Assembly (NCBI RefSeq): GCF_011386835.1
Contig: NC_088791.1
Location: 53,773,498-53,837,497, forward strand
Length of the DNA: 64,000 bases
Reading direction: 5' to 3'
Origin: Chrysemys picta bellii
Lineage: Eukaryota; Chordata; Testudines; Emydidae
In this document: one piece after another, positions 12,686 through 25,293 of the stretch
Layout: every line of letters starts with the position of its first letter
How positions within the stretch are numbered: the first letter of the stretch is position 1
Position numbers and translations under genes: made by a program
Notes under the pieces: model-generated
Told to the model about the DNA's origin: nothing
The model's database searches: none
The model's input: only the letters and a program-made list of their open reading frames with translations

Positions 12686-13140
12686 GGCTAGGGACACCAT
12701 CCCTGCCCATCCTGGCTAATAGCTATTGATAGACCTATCCTCTATGAATTTATCTAGTTCTTTTTTTAACCCTGTTATACTCTTGGTCTTCACAACATCC
12801 TCTGGCAAAGAGTTCCACAGGTTAACTGTGCGTTGGGTGAAGAAATACTTCCTTTTGTTTGTTTTAAACCTGCTGCCTATTAATTTCATTTGATGACCCC
12901 TAGTTCTTGTGTTATGAGAAGGAGTAAATAACACTTCCTTATTTACTTTCTTCATGCCAGTCATGATTTTATAGACCGCAATCATATCCCCCCTTAGTAG
13001 TCTCTTTTCGAAGCTGAAAAGTCCCATTCTTATTCATCTCTCCTCATACAGAAGCCGTTCCATACCCCTAATAATTTTTGTTGCCCTTTTCTGAACCTTT
13101 TCCAATTCCAAGTCCAGTTGAGCTTCATCTCTAGTTAATC
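12686..13140 (-). mobile_element. CR1 LINE 3' fragment
   Basis: A minus-strand frame at 12716-13027 gives the CR1 ORF2 C-terminus. Readable blocks include [17 protein letters not shown], the [20 protein letters not shown] block and LPEDVV. Upstream text (to about 13140) gives LERVQKRATKIIR-type residues after a stop. It is 5'-truncated and dead. Confidence 0.85.
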
Positions 13141-13144
13141 CTCC

Positions 13145-15089
13145 TTGCTCCCTGGTTGCTCCTCCTGGGTAACCCATCACAGCCCTTTTTTACTTCTTTA
13201 TGATATACACAGAGGGCTGGAGAGGGACTTTTTTATGTGCCCAAAAAAGGTTTTTCTTGCCTGTTCTTCGAATTGGAAATATTGGGAATGTCGAGTCTGT
13301 TTTTCTGTACTTTTGCATGTTGGGAGTTTCAGGTGTTAAGGGGTTTGTTGATATATCAATAAAGCAGTAAAACAGGACACATACACCTGATCTACAGTAA
13401 GAGCTGCTCACTTAAACTTCAAGTTTACTTGTTTTTGCTTCTCAGATATTGTAGAACATAGATTTTAACTTTTGGGGGCAAGAATAACATATTTGCTATA
13501 TTATACAGCACTAAGTAACACTCAGTAATAATGCACAATAATAATCTTAAAACTTACTTCCAACAAACACAGAGAGCAAATCAGCAGGGCTGAATGAATT
13601 GCCTTTGAGCTCACATATTTTTAAAAAGTTGAAACTTTTTTTGTATAGACTGAAGATATGAATTACTTTAAAAATAGACATGACTGCCTTGATTTATTTA
13701 GATGCACAGAGCAGGTTGACAGATCCATAATTTAACAGCTCCCCCCAAAAAATTACATTTTAACTTAGGTAGTGTAAATAAAATGTGCCCATGCACACAG
13801 CATAAGGTTCTCTGCCTTTCCAAAATGAAGGCAGCAGCTGTGATTAAAAGGCTGATTCTGCTCCCACTAAAGGCAATGGGAGTTTTTTCCACTGCTGTCC
13901 TTGGAAGCAGTACTGGGCCCAAACCACTGCTGTTCAGAAAGAAGCAAATCAGCAGGATGGGTTTGTGAGCAAAAACATGTGTGTGTACTTTGTGCTGTCA
14001 CGCCATTCCCCTCCATGGCTCAGTTGACAATGTTACAAGCTGGCAGTGCATTGGAATTGACATTAAAGTTGCTTTGAGAGAAGGAATCTTGCCAATTTCA
14101 GTCTCCTGTTGTCTCTCCTAGCTAGATCTATTAGAGAGAGTAAAGGGACAGCGTGAAAGTCACATGTGCATTTGCAGTAGCTTCAACATATTGTACTACA
14201 GTAGTTTGCAGCTGATGACTCAGTGATGCATGGAAAGGCTGGTCACTTTGACTGTAGGGTATGTATAAGACAGAGGAGCAAATTAAGAGAGGTGAAAATG
14301 TAGGTGCCTATTAACTTTGAGTGTCATTTTCACAAAAAAAGTTGTAACAGTAACTACCATGGTCAGAGGATACTGCCCAATATCATGCAACAGGGATATT
14401 TGCATTCAAAACCCTGACCCAGGTCACGTGACTGGGGCCAATAAAAGCCCAAATGAACAATCAGCATATTTAGCAATATCTATAAATATAGGGTTAATAA
14501 GCCAAAAGAGAATTTCTCACTACCACTAAATCTTTGCAGCTGTCTTGGCTATCAGCAATAGCTTGCTGCATACCAGGCAAATTTCTCAAAAGTTCATCTT
14601 AAGACTGTATGTTTGCCAATTGCCATTACACTCACTAGTCCATTGTGTTTGCTCCCTTCCTGGGACATTTCCCCTCAGTGACTGATATGTTTAAAAACCA
14701 TTCCAACTGATCATTATTTTTATTCCACGGTCACCAAAATGTCTGTAGGAGGTGTTTTAGCTTACAAAGCAAACACGCTCTCCAAGAATAAGAGCACCAT
14801 CTTAATGGAGAACATTCTACCCAGGCTGAGTAGTAGTGTTAAATGCCCAGTAAGGTTTGTTAACACTTAACTTGATGTTTAAACATTGATTCCCAAGTGC
14901 TGGTGCTATTCCTTTTCCATTTGAAATGGTAAATTTCCTTTCCATTTCAATCCTTATCTAAATTGTACTATTATTTTAACAAAATTTTTAAGGAATCAAG
15001 GCAATATTTTATAATAAATGAATTTTTAAAGAAGGATAACTATAGAACAATAGAACCCAGTTCCTCAGAGCACCATTTAACTGACTTAG
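13145..15089. other. unassigned intergenic DNA with a degenerate palindrome
   Basis: No gene recognised. Around 13850-13920 is a degenerate relative of the palindromic repeat at 3956-4024. Confidence 0.4.
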
Positions 15090-15245
15090 CAACCTAAGAT
15101 TAGAAGGGACCTCCTCAGTCATGAATTCCAGTCCCCTGCTATATCAGGTAACTCTGTCCTATAATCCCATTATAAATATATAAAGTGCCATCTTAAAACA
15201 AGTTACATTACTTACTCCCATTACTCTTACTGGAAAGCTGTTCCT
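15090..15245 (-). mobile_element. degenerate CR1 3' end
   Basis: The segment contains the CR1 tail pattern in reverse (AGAAGGGACCTCCTCAGTCA, then CCAGTCCCCTGC). It is short and diverged, with no coding sequence. Confidence 0.5.
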
Positions 15246-16951
15246 GAATGACAGAACAGGAAGTGCAGCTGCCCAAAGACTGTGAAAAAGATCTGTATTG
15301 GTTTGTATGCACCACAGTTGCAAAATGGACTATTTCCTGCCAAACTGTTAATGAGAGACAAATTACAAAGATGATTTCCTGGAATCACTAAAGAGTGGCC
15401 TGGTAGTGAGTTATATCTACAATAATGCTCAGACATTACATACAGCAGAAGCCTTACTTTTCATCTGATTGCCTATATCCTCATTTGACAATTAAATTAG
15501 TAATCCATATGGATTCAATTTGCATGAAGCATATGTGGAAAACAGTCTGATTTGTTTCAATATACAGGCTGTGAGATATCTTCCTTGTTGATGTGAGATT
15601 CTACTGGAATTAACTCATGGCATTCTACTATCCTAAAATGACCGTTCCTGCTGCTATTAATGATTGATCATGGCATTCTGATTAGGTTGTAATTATATAT
15701 TTTGTTATTTCTCTACCTGTGACTCTTGATCATGGTATGTCATCAGTACCTTCCTGCAAAATAATATAAATTGTGTACATGTAATAAACTGGGAGAGGCT
15801 TATTTTTTACTTGGGTTTAGAGACACTAAAACCTTTCTAAAATGTTTTGGCTGACCCAGGGATTGGATGAACATCACAGCAGTTATCATCTGGTGATTAT
15901 TCAGCAAATACCTGTTTTGTAAAAAGTGATGATATTAACTGATTCTTTTAAAGAGCTACAAATGATCTACAGATTAAGTTATTTGGCATGTTGTACTAGT
16001 AATAGCTTTTAGTGATGTACTACATTTTGTGCATTTCTAAACTTATATTTATTATGGTTTCATTACAAAAAAATATGATTATTCTCTTCAACATCTATCC
16101 AACCGGAAATATTTTGAAGGTGTAACACTGAGTTGCCTTCTGATTAGCTTCTGACAAATTTGCTCCGTAAACATGTGTGTGTCCACTAAAAGTCAATTGT
16201 GCTATTATGAGTATTCAAAGACTGTCAGATATCTATGCAGAATACCTATCCACTCTGTGATCAAAATATTATACTAACTTTATGGATACATTAGAAGGTT
16301 TTGTGAATAACTAAGCAACTTGCAGTTGCAAACTAATGGCTTGCTAAATATTAATGTTATGATTATCGAGACCAACAATTTCCTAAGGAAAAGATAACAT
16401 TAGAATTATTACTTTAGTCATTCTTACAAGTAGAGGTAGATGAAAATTGAAATGAAGTTTCATGAAAACTTTGTTCCGTTAATTACAATTTCAAGTTTTG
16501 ATGGAAAAACTTCAAGTTTTTAAATATTTCTATCAACTTGATTTACAAATTTGTTTCTAATTTTTTTTAAAAAATACATATGAGCAGTAACAGATACTAT
16601 ATAACAACATGTTACTCCTTACTGAAGTCGTTCACGGCAGGAAAAGTCTTAGACAGCACAGTACTGCGAAAAGTTCCAAATTTGGATGCAGAATTATAAT
16701 ACATTATTCAGCAATGCATGTGGACATATTTTTGAAGAAACCTACTTATTACAGATGTTTTAATGAAAAGTTCTAATAATTAAATGAATAGAGAATAAGT
16801 AGTTTGGTTGTGTTATCTAATAGATGAGGAAGTTTAGCCTCTGGCCTTCTCTGAGCGCTATGGCACAAGGTCATTAGTAGATTTATGGTCCCTCCTGTCT
16901 TGAGATACTAGTGGAATGGTCTGCATTCATGTTTATATAGCACACTGTATA
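15246..16951. other. unassigned AT-rich DNA
   Basis: No gene or RNA recognised. An AT-rich old repeat-like patch at about 16431-16570 (AAAA/TTTC-rich, also seen near 36290 and 41900-42340) cannot be named. Confidence 0.4.
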
Positions 16952-17312
16952 TGGCTACGCTGATGACATTACAAGAGACAAGGTGGATGAGATAATATCT
17001 TTTATTGGACCAATTTCTGCTGGTGAGAAAGACAAGCTTTCAAACTACACAGAGCTTTTCCTCAGATCTGGGGAAGGTAGTCAGAGTGTCACAGCTAAAT
17101 ACAAAGTAGAACAGATAGTTTAGCATAAGTAGTTAGCACATATTCTAAGGGACCCTCAAGGTGAAGTGGGTACCTTTCCCAGACCTGACAAAGAGCTCCA
17201 TGTAGTTTGAAAGCTTGTGTCTCTCATCAAGAGAAGTTGGTCCAATAAAATATATTACCTCACTCATCTTACCTCTCTAATATCCAGCACTGACATGGCA
17301 ACAACAACACTG
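16952..17312. repeat. long inverted-repeat element (GAGACAAGGTGG family)
   Basis: The left side (GAGACAAGGTGGATGAGATA, then the ATTGGACCAATTTCTGCTGG block) is mirrored on the right (GAGAAGTTGGTCCAATAAAA and CTCATCTTACCTCTC). The ends keep the GGCTAC.../...ACTGACATGGCAAC head also seen at 3641-3843. It has no coding sequence. Confidence 0.6.
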
Positions 17313-17514
17313 CATTATGAGGGACTGTACCTTTGCATCCTTATTTCACAGGTCCCAATTTGTTGAGCAAAGTCCCATTCAGTACTTTACTAAGAAAACT
17401 TTGCTCATAAGGGTTAGATCTGCTGATTTGCTGTAGCCCATGCCACACATCTCTGAGGCCCTGGGTTTAAAACACAACCAGCAATAACTATTTTTATTAG
17501 TATTAATATTTGCA

Positions 17515-17860
17515 TTTCAATAAAGCCTAACGCTCTACCTGAAATTAGGCCCCAATATACTAGACATTGTACTTACATACAGTAAGAGATGCTCCCCATC
17601 CCTAAATAGACAAGACAGATAAAGGCAGGACAAAGGGAAGTTTTAGTCTCCCCATTTCACAGAGGGGGAACTGAGGCACAGAGAGATTAAAGCTAAAATT
17701 TTCAAAACCACCCAAGGGATCTGGATGCCCAGTTTCCCTAATTTTAAGAAAAGTTGGGTATCCAAAGCCATTAAACGGCTTTACAAATCTTAGCCTAAGT
17801 GGCTTGCCCAAGGTCTCAGATGAGTTGGCAAACCTTTTGGTTTCTGGTGTTTCAACATGT
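17515..17860 (-). mobile_element. MIR SINE split by a small insertion
   Basis: The MIR core appears in reverse: CCCATTTCACAGAGGGGGAA, CTGAGGCACAGAGAG, then GTGGCTTGCCCAAGGTC. Between the last two blocks is an insert of about 104 bp (roughly 17692-17795) whose ends (GCTAAAATTTTCAAAA and TTTACAAATCTTAGCC) are inverted, so it is probably a small MITE. Confidence 0.75.
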
Positions 17861-18140
17861 GCAATTAAATTAGCACAGCTGTGTGTGTGCACACGCGCAC
17901 TCTACCTTTTAAAATGCAGTCAACTCAGCTTATTATCTTTGTCTGAGCTGATTTTATTTGTACTGCCCCTTAGAACATCACACTATCCAGTTTGTGAGTC
18001 ATTGTGTAAACGCTTTGAGGAAGATAAAGTCTGAGCAATTTATTTGTACGCAGCCATCCATATCTCGACACCTCTGTAAGCTGTGCTGCTTGTTTTGCTA
18101 CTTGGGTTTCTTTAACTTTTGAGGTCAGAGTTGTTTTATA

Positions 18141-18893
18141 CAGTATTGCCAACCTCAAGAGATGAAAAATCATGAGACCAGCCCCCAAAAAATCTATGAG
18201 GTTTTTTTAAAAGGTTATATTGATTTTTCAGCCTGTCTCTTGATTTTTGAACTCCCCCGTCCACTCCCAGAGTGAGTGTGCGTGAGTGAGAGAAAGAGAG
18301 ACACAGACAGACAGACAATTAGTGTTGCCCACTCTCCCAAATTTACTGGGTAAGACAATTTTGGTCCCTGCTGCAGGAGCTCTCACCCCCATATCTTCCT
18401 GTTCCTTGCCCAGCAATTCTGTCCCCCAGTTTCTAAATTAATCCTGTGCCCACCCAGCCACATCAGTCCCCACCTCACAGTTCAGCCTCCAGCTTCACCT
18501 CTGCTCTTTCTGGGTTTTTCAACCCTCTCTCCTAGGGCTGGGGTGGCTACAGCAGGGTCCCCTTTCCCAGATGGGGTGGAGGCAACTCCAAGAACTCATC
18601 AGCACCTTCTTAGTCTGGGTGCTATAGGGGAAGGAACAGAGGTGTCATCCTCCCATATCACAGGAGGGGAGGGAACAGAGCAGAGTTGTGCTGGGCTGCT
18701 AGGCTCTTTGCTCCCTCTTCCCCGCTCCCCACCTGTGAGAACAGCGAGCGGAGACAAGGGACTTTGCTGGCTACCAGCAGGGCTGAACTTTGCAAGGGGG
18801 CTGGAGCTGCTCACATCAGCACAAGACAAGCTCCGGCATTCTCTGAAATCTTGTCACTCATTAAAAAAAAAATCACAAGAGTTGCCAATACTG
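18141..18893. mobile_element. MITE-like element with TIRs CAGTATTGCCAAC
   Basis: The left end CAGTATTGCCAAC and right end GTTGCCAATACTG are inverted with one mismatch. The interior is GC-rich and non-coding, and open frames in it look incidental. No clean target duplication is visible, so the superfamily is not assigned. Confidence 0.6.
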
Positions 18894-19371
18894 TCTATGT
18901 CATAGTGACACTGAGCCAGAAAGGGTTAAGCAACTAGCAGGCTAAATGACCCAAATTCTACCTTTAAAGACATATTAGAAAAGTATGTGAATGGTAATTA
19001 GGGCCATTCCTTATTAATAGCCAACAAAGCCATGTTAGATAGACTAGGACTTTGAAATGTAGACTTGTATTGTTAGAGAATTGGAAGAAGATAATGATTG
19101 TAGTGCTCTATGTTTACTTATATCTTGTTAGAGGTTAACAATGTAACCAAATGATTCCTGTCTGTTACTATATTCTACTGATTTAGAGATCAAAAAGGGG
19201 ACATTAACATTTAGATGAAACCTGAATGTAATAATATCATTGTCTATATTTCTCTTTGAAGTTTGTAGTAAACTGTCTATAAACTTCTTAATGTTATCTT
19301 ATGCTGATGAATGCAACTAGTTACCTGTGTATACATAGGAAATAAGAGGTTTCACTTCAAAGCCACAATCC

Positions 19372-20160
19372 ATAGAATATCAGGGTTGGAAGGGACCTCA
19401 GGAGGTTATCTAGTCCAACCCCCTGCTCAAAGCAGGACCAATCCCCAACTAAATCATCCCAGTCAGGGCTTTGTCAAGCCTGACCTTAAAAACCTCTAAG
19501 GAAGGAGATTCCACCACCTCCCTAGGTAACCCATTCCAGTGCTTCACCACACTCCTAGTGAAAAAGATTTTCCTAATATCCAACCTAAACCTCCCCCACT
19601 GCAACTTGAGACCATTACTCCTTGTTCTGTCATCTGGTACCACTGAGAACAGTCTAGATCCATCCTCTTTTGAACCCCCTTTCACGTAGTTGAAAGCAGC
19701 TATCAAATCCTCCCTCATTCTTCTCTTCTGCAGATTAAACAATCCCAGTTCCCTCAGCCTCTCCTCATAAATCATGTGCTCCGGCCCCCTAATAATTTTT
19801 GTTGCCCTCCGCTGGACTCTTTCCAATTTTTCCACATCCTTCTTATAGTGTGGGGCCCAAAACAGGACACAATACTCCAGATGAGGCCTCACCAATGTCG
19901 ATTAGAGGGGAATGATCACGTCCCTCGATCTGCTGGCAATGCCCCTACTTATACAGCCCAAAATGCCATTAGTCTTCTTGGCAACAAGGGCCCACTGTCG
20001 ACTCATATCCAGCTTCTCATCCACTGTAACCCCTAAGTCCTTTTCTGCAGAACTGCTGCCTAGCCATTCAGTCCCTAGTCTGTAGCAATGCATGGGATTC
20101 TTCCATCCTAAGTGGAGGACTCTGCACTTGTCCTTGCTGAACCTCAATGCTTTACCCAAG
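19372..20160 (-). mobile_element. CR1 LINE, 5'-truncated, nearly intact ORF2 C-terminus
   Basis: The minus-strand frame from 20159 to 19449 is open over about 236 codons except for one in-frame TAA at 19902-19904, one base from a Tyr codon. It covers the end of the reverse transcriptase and the C-terminal CR1 region, including [30 protein letters not shown] and [12 protein letters not shown]. The 3' tail (AACCCTGATATTCTATG on the minus strand) is near 19372. It inserted into the LTR at 18898-21312. It is younger than the other CR1 pieces here but not functional. Confidence 0.9.
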
Positions 20161-20262
20161 GAATACTTGCTGTCAAGAGGCTATCGATGACTTGCCAAAG
20201 ATCTATAAATGAACTCTAGTGCCCCAATTCTGTATTTCAGATCTGTTTAAGCTTCATCAGGG

Positions 20263-20725
20263 CAGGGCCGGCTCTAGCTTTTTTGCTGCCCCAAGCGGCA
20301 AAAAAAAGCGCTGCCCCCTCACCGAGCCGCCCCCCCCACGCCGAGTGCCGCCGGACCCCCCCCTCCTGAGCACCGAGCCCCGCGCCGCCCACCCCCCAGC
20401 ACCGCACCGCCGGAGCCCGCCCCGCCCCCTGCCGAGCGCCGCCGGAACCCCACTCCAGTGCCGCGCCCGCGCCGCACCCCCATCGAGGGCCACGCGCCGG
20501 AACCCCCCCCCGCCAAGCGCCGCCGGAGCCCGCCCCCGCCGAGCGCCGCCCCCCGCGCCGCCCCCTCACCGAGCCCCGCGCAACCGGAGCCCACCCCCCC
20601 AGTGCCGCGCCATGCCGCCGGAGCGCCCCCCCCCGTGGAATGCCGCGCCATGCTCCCCCCGCTGCCCCTTACCAGGTGCCGCCCCAAGCATGTGCTTGGG
20701 TGCCTGATGCCTGGAGCCGGCCCTG
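20263..20725. mobile_element. GC-rich hAT MITE with 8-bp duplication
   Basis: The ends CAGGGCCGGCTC and GAGCCGGCCCTG are perfect inverted repeats. CATCAGGG occurs on both sides (20255-20262 and 20726-20733), the 8-bp duplication of hAT elements. The interior is an imperfect GCCGCC/CCGCGCC-rich array that produces long but meaningless open frames. A relative lies at 39449-39695. Confidence 0.85.
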
Positions 20726-21312
20726 CATCAGGGGAAGTTTGAGTCACAAGACTAAGGTCTCCCGCTCCAGTCTGCATCACCCTGATATTGGGCTATAACC
20801 TCTGGAACTAATTCTGAAACAGCTCTTTGCAACTCTAAAGCTCACCATCTCTTCTATGAAACTGACCTAAAAACTCTATTCATGTCTCTGTGTATAATGA
20901 CCTTTTAACCTATACTCTTTTCTTTTTAATAAATTTTAGTTTAGTTAATAACAGTTGGCTGTAAGCATGTATTTGGGTGAGATCTGGAATATTCATTGCT
21001 CTGGTGGGTAATGTGTCTGATCATTTGGGATTGGTAGAACTTTGTATATAATGAATAAGATTTTCAGTAATCTTCATCATATCTGACATGGCTGTCTGGG
21101 TGGGAGCCCAAGGCTGGATTGTTTTAAGGGAGCTGTGTTTTTGGCTTTTGGGTAATCAGTAAGGTATTGTAGAAGCGGTTTTGTTGCTGGATTGGTGAAT
21201 CTAAATATTAGAATAAACCACCAGTTTTGGGGACTGTCTGCCCCATTCTTCGCAGTTTGCCCTGATTGAGCAATCTCAATGTGGCCCCCCGGGACGCTGG
21301 TCAGTCATGACA

Positions 21313-24300
21313 GGGCATTGTGGGGAATTTTGCCATACTACTGTTTGTGGCACAGATTAATAAAGAAGTTAATTCTTTAGGGCTGACAATACAGCTCAAT
21401 ACACATACCAGAATCAGACATCTAGCTTTCTTGATCATTTAGTTGTTTATTCCTAAAATATGAGAACAATGGTTACACTTTATTTCCATGGTTTTATTGT
21501 CAGCTCTTTGATATCATGGTGGCAAGCCCTTTAGAAATACCATAGATATGAAGAGAAGTAGAACAAATGATTGTTGCTGATTTAGTGTCAACAAATCTAA
21601 AAGACTCCAGAATGTTTTGTTAACTAAACACCCCATAAAGTTACAGCCTTTTTTTCATTTCTTCAGTGCTCTAGAAAAGAGGAACAGACTAAAAGGGTAG
21701 GTACCTTTTAGCATATAAATCACCAATCCTGTTAATATTTAATATTTTAATAAAAGAAAGGTTTAAAATATTTATCTCCCTTCCTTTGTTCACAAATCTA
21801 CCTCAAAGGAACCCCGAGGACAAGAAACAATCTCTCAGTTCTGTCGCTAGCTGTTCAGCGGCTTCCTCCATTTGTAACCATCTAGTCTATGTGACAGATG
21901 TGCATCCAGTGAGAAATGATGCAACTTTTTAAAGCTGTCTTTCCCACCATTACAGACTTGTCCTAATCTCTCCTCTTCCATTGAAAATTTCAGGTTTACC
22001 CAAACAATAAGTTCCTGCTGTCTAAATAGAGGAGGGTTTTATTACCTAGCTGGGTGCCTCATTTCCTTATACCTGTTAGCCCCCACTCCACCATGCGGTA
22101 ATGTTGATTCTTTTGCATATTTTGGAGATAATACTTCTCTTTTGGAAATGATATCTGTGTGTGTGAGAGGGTAGGAGGTTCAGACATAGTTAAAAGAGTT
22201 CCTGGGGGGGAGATGGTTATAGGGGTTAATTTCTTTTTATTGACACAGCTCTCAATTTTAGTAATGTATTAAGTGACAACTTAATACTAAAGAACAACAA
22301 CTAGTTATTATAATGCATATTAAACAATCTACAAATCTTGCTTGAATCTAACCTGTCAACTCCACCACCACCCCCCAAATCGAAACAAACCCAAGTTCTG
22401 ACTTCTGATTTTCACATCCACAGCAGCACAAGGTAAAATAATCAATGCGTCTGAGCAGTTCACAGTAGCTTTTGCACTAAACTGTTGGGATATTGTGGCC
22501 TTCCTAAAATATATTTAAAATAATTATAGTTCAGATACACAAGTACAGCTTAAATTCACTAGAAGATTATATAAATGAAATATGAAAAACCCCAAATGTG
22601 GGAATCTTTAGCTTATTTCCTAGATATTTGTACATGCCTGTCTGAAAGTAGCATACCAGGAGCATATTTCATAAACACAATATACAAGTACTATATAACT
22701 GCTGGGATAAACAACACATCAGCCACCTCAGATGCATAGTCAACCAAACATGTGTTTTCATGTGACTTGGGTTTTTTTTTCCCCTGCCACACAAGACTTT
22801 GGGACATCACACTAATAATTATAATCCGTATAGCACACCAATAATGTAGATAGTCTTTTTCACATAATTAATCCAAATATAATTCAATACAAAATATTAC
22901 ATTTAGTTTAAAATACTCCCAATGAGAGAACAAAGCCAAATGCAACTCTCTGATACAAAATCGGAGAGAAAATAATTGCATTTAGTAGCACGTGACTTGC
23001 CTCTCGGTTCATTAAAATGCATATCATAGTCTGGTGTTTCAAATGAACCATTCCAAATCCTAGGTGGCATTTCACATGTGAAAAGTTGACATGTGCTATT
23101 TTTTTTCCCCCCCACTTCACTGAGAAGCACGCCATATGCTAGGAAATGCTATAACCCTAACAGCAAAATCCTGGGGGCTATTATGGTCAGGTATAGTAAG
23201 TGTTAAATTACAGTCTAGATGTGGTATACAATGGAACAGTCAGGAACGGGAAGTGAAAATGGGTCAAATATATATCTTTCCTGCTCATTCATTCAAATGT
23301 GGGTCCAAGCAGTTTTAGCCAATGATTATGTTTCATATAATGCTGGTCTTGTCTACTGTTCTGGTGTATACTGCACCTAGCAAAGATATGGCTCAGAAGC
23401 CTGTTCTGGGCTGATTCACAAAACGTATAAACACATTATAGGGGGCATAAGTTAACACAGACCATGTTTACCTGCAGCACAGACCTAGAACAAAGGGTAT
23501 GTGGTGTGAGTTGTGTGCTGCTCAGAGGTAAGTACTGTACGGGTTCCAGGCACTAGGCTCTGAGCTTGGGTGGATTGCCATAAATTCTGATGAAGTAACA
23601 AAGGATTCCTTTACTAGGATTGCTAGAAATGGAAAGTGCAAATACCCTGGGCTCTAGGTCAGCCCTGAGAAGCAGCCCAGTACAGAAGTATGGAGGTAGG
23701 GTGTGCCCAGAATACTCACTCCACCCCACCCATCTCCCCAACGCAACCATGCACTGACCTACAGATTCCCCTGCCAGAGTGCAGTCCTTTTGTCCTGTTT
23801 GGTCCCATCTGCATGGTCCCCATCTGCAGGCCACTCCTTACTATCAGCCTGTTGCAGCTATTGCTGGTGTCTTGCCAGCAGAAGACTGTTTCTCAGCCTT
23901 TCAGTCCCAGCTCTCAAGCTGCTTGCCCTTCTCTCCACAGCCAGCTCGCAGGCTGCCGCCCCCAGCCAACTGCTCCAGCTCCCACGCAGCCTCTTGCTCA
24001 CTCATGTCACCCTTTGATTTCTGGTTGTACTTCCCATTCTTGTTTGGAGCCCTCTGCAGGTTGGATGTTGAACTGGGGCTTAATATATTGCCTGGTAATA
24101 ACTAGCAGGCCCACAACAGCTCCGCTCTTCCCATTTGTTCACTTTTTGCAAACAAAGGTTAGAGTCAAGCCCTTAATATATAATTGGATTCTTATTAGTC
24201 TGAGGAACCATTATTTATTTAATTGACATTGAACAAGATGGCTATCACATGTTTAACATTAATGAAAATACAGAACACATCAGCATTTAATTATTTAATG

Positions 24301-24597
24301 CCTAATTAGCTTGCTGTAGGCTAGTTTGTGAGGAAATGGAAATTAGAAATGGGAGCATCTTACAAGATTATAGATTTTAAGATTATTAATTTTAGATTCT
24401 TAAAAGTTCTAATAGTTCCTGAAATATTTTGGAAGTCTTTAGGAAATAATTTGTATGGTTTCATTATGAGGAATTTATCAGAATAACTCATAACATGCCT
24501 TTCTAAATAGAGAATGTTATAAGTATATCTTTTAAATGAAGTTAATTTGTAGAGGTCATATTCAGGGCTGCTAAGCAAGGTCAATCTCTTGCAGAGG
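21313..24597. other. unassigned intergenic DNA
   Basis: No gene recognised. Overlapping frames at 22903-23135 (-) and 23690-24226 (+) lack any domain pattern and are treated as chance. Confidence 0.4.
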
Positions 24598-24602
24598 GTT
24601 CC

Positions 24603-25288
24603 TGTAATCAGGCATGGACTCACCCCTGCAGCACCTCCTGCTGGTTGTCTCAGGAATTAGCTCACCCAGCATCCAGAGCACCCTTTGCAGGCCAGGTGTC
24701 CCACCTGTCATTGGCCCCCATGTCCCTCCCAGACCACAGTGCCCTTGGCTTGGGTGCTGCCCCCCCTGGCAGTACACCACTCTCTCTCTGGGTCTCCCCA
24801 CCCAGGGGAACTCCCATCCCTTATCCCAATGTCACCTCAGTCATGGTGACTGCCAGTCACCATCTAGCCCCCACACCCTGGGGCAGACTGCAGTCTATCA
24901 GCCAATCATCACAGGCAACAAGAGGTTTGGACTGGCTGCCTTTACCCACCCTCAGGCTGCCCTTCTGCAACCCCAATACCTATATGGGCTTACAACCAGG
25001 CCCTGCAGTCTGGGGAGTTGCTGGCCTAGGGCTTTCCAGCCCCCAAGGCCTTTCCCCAGCCTTGCCTCCCTCTAGGTCCCCAGTAAGCTCCCTGCAGCCA
25101 AGCCTGTCTCTTCCTCCAGCCAGAGTGAGATTCCTGAGCTTCTGGCTACCCTAGCCTTCTTATAAGGCCTAGTTGCTCTGTTTGGGGCATGGCCCCAGCT
25201 GCAGCCACTTCCCTAATCAGCCGGGGTTTTGCTCCTTTACACATCCCCAGCACTCTGCAGGGCTAGAGTGGGCGTTCACCCTGCTACA
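24603..25288. mobile_element. solo LTR, 686 bp, with 5-bp duplication
   Basis: The segment starts TGTAATCAGG and ends GCTACA, and is flanked by GTTCC at 24598-24602 and 25289-25293. It is GC-rich and non-coding; long frames inside are compositional. The TG...CA ends and exact 5-bp duplication support a solo LTR, probably oriented on the minus strand. Confidence 0.7.
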
Positions 25289-25293
25289 GTTCC

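Larger units (their letters stand above)
18898..21312 (+). mobile_element. large LTR copy carrying nested CR1 and hAT MITE
   Basis: The copy begins TGTCATAGTGACACTGAGCC and ends CAGTCATGACA. Its blocks match 6861-7470 and 43037-49150 in order. It is interrupted by a CR1 (about 19372-20160) and a hAT MITE (20263-20725). Without inserts the LTR would be near 1.16 kb. An AATAAA polyadenylation signal lies near 20927. No internal retroviral genes are present, and no clear target duplication was found. Confidence 0.6.

Noticed and set aside
20219..20780. Several long overlapping open frames of 78-162 codons on both strands
   Set aside because: They arise from the GC-rich low-complexity interior of a hAT MITE; the composition is Pro/Arg/Gly/Ala repeats with no domain.
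24571..25154. Pro/Ser-rich frames up to 169 codons
   Set aside because: They lie inside a solo LTR with a perfect 5-bp duplication; no conserved domain.
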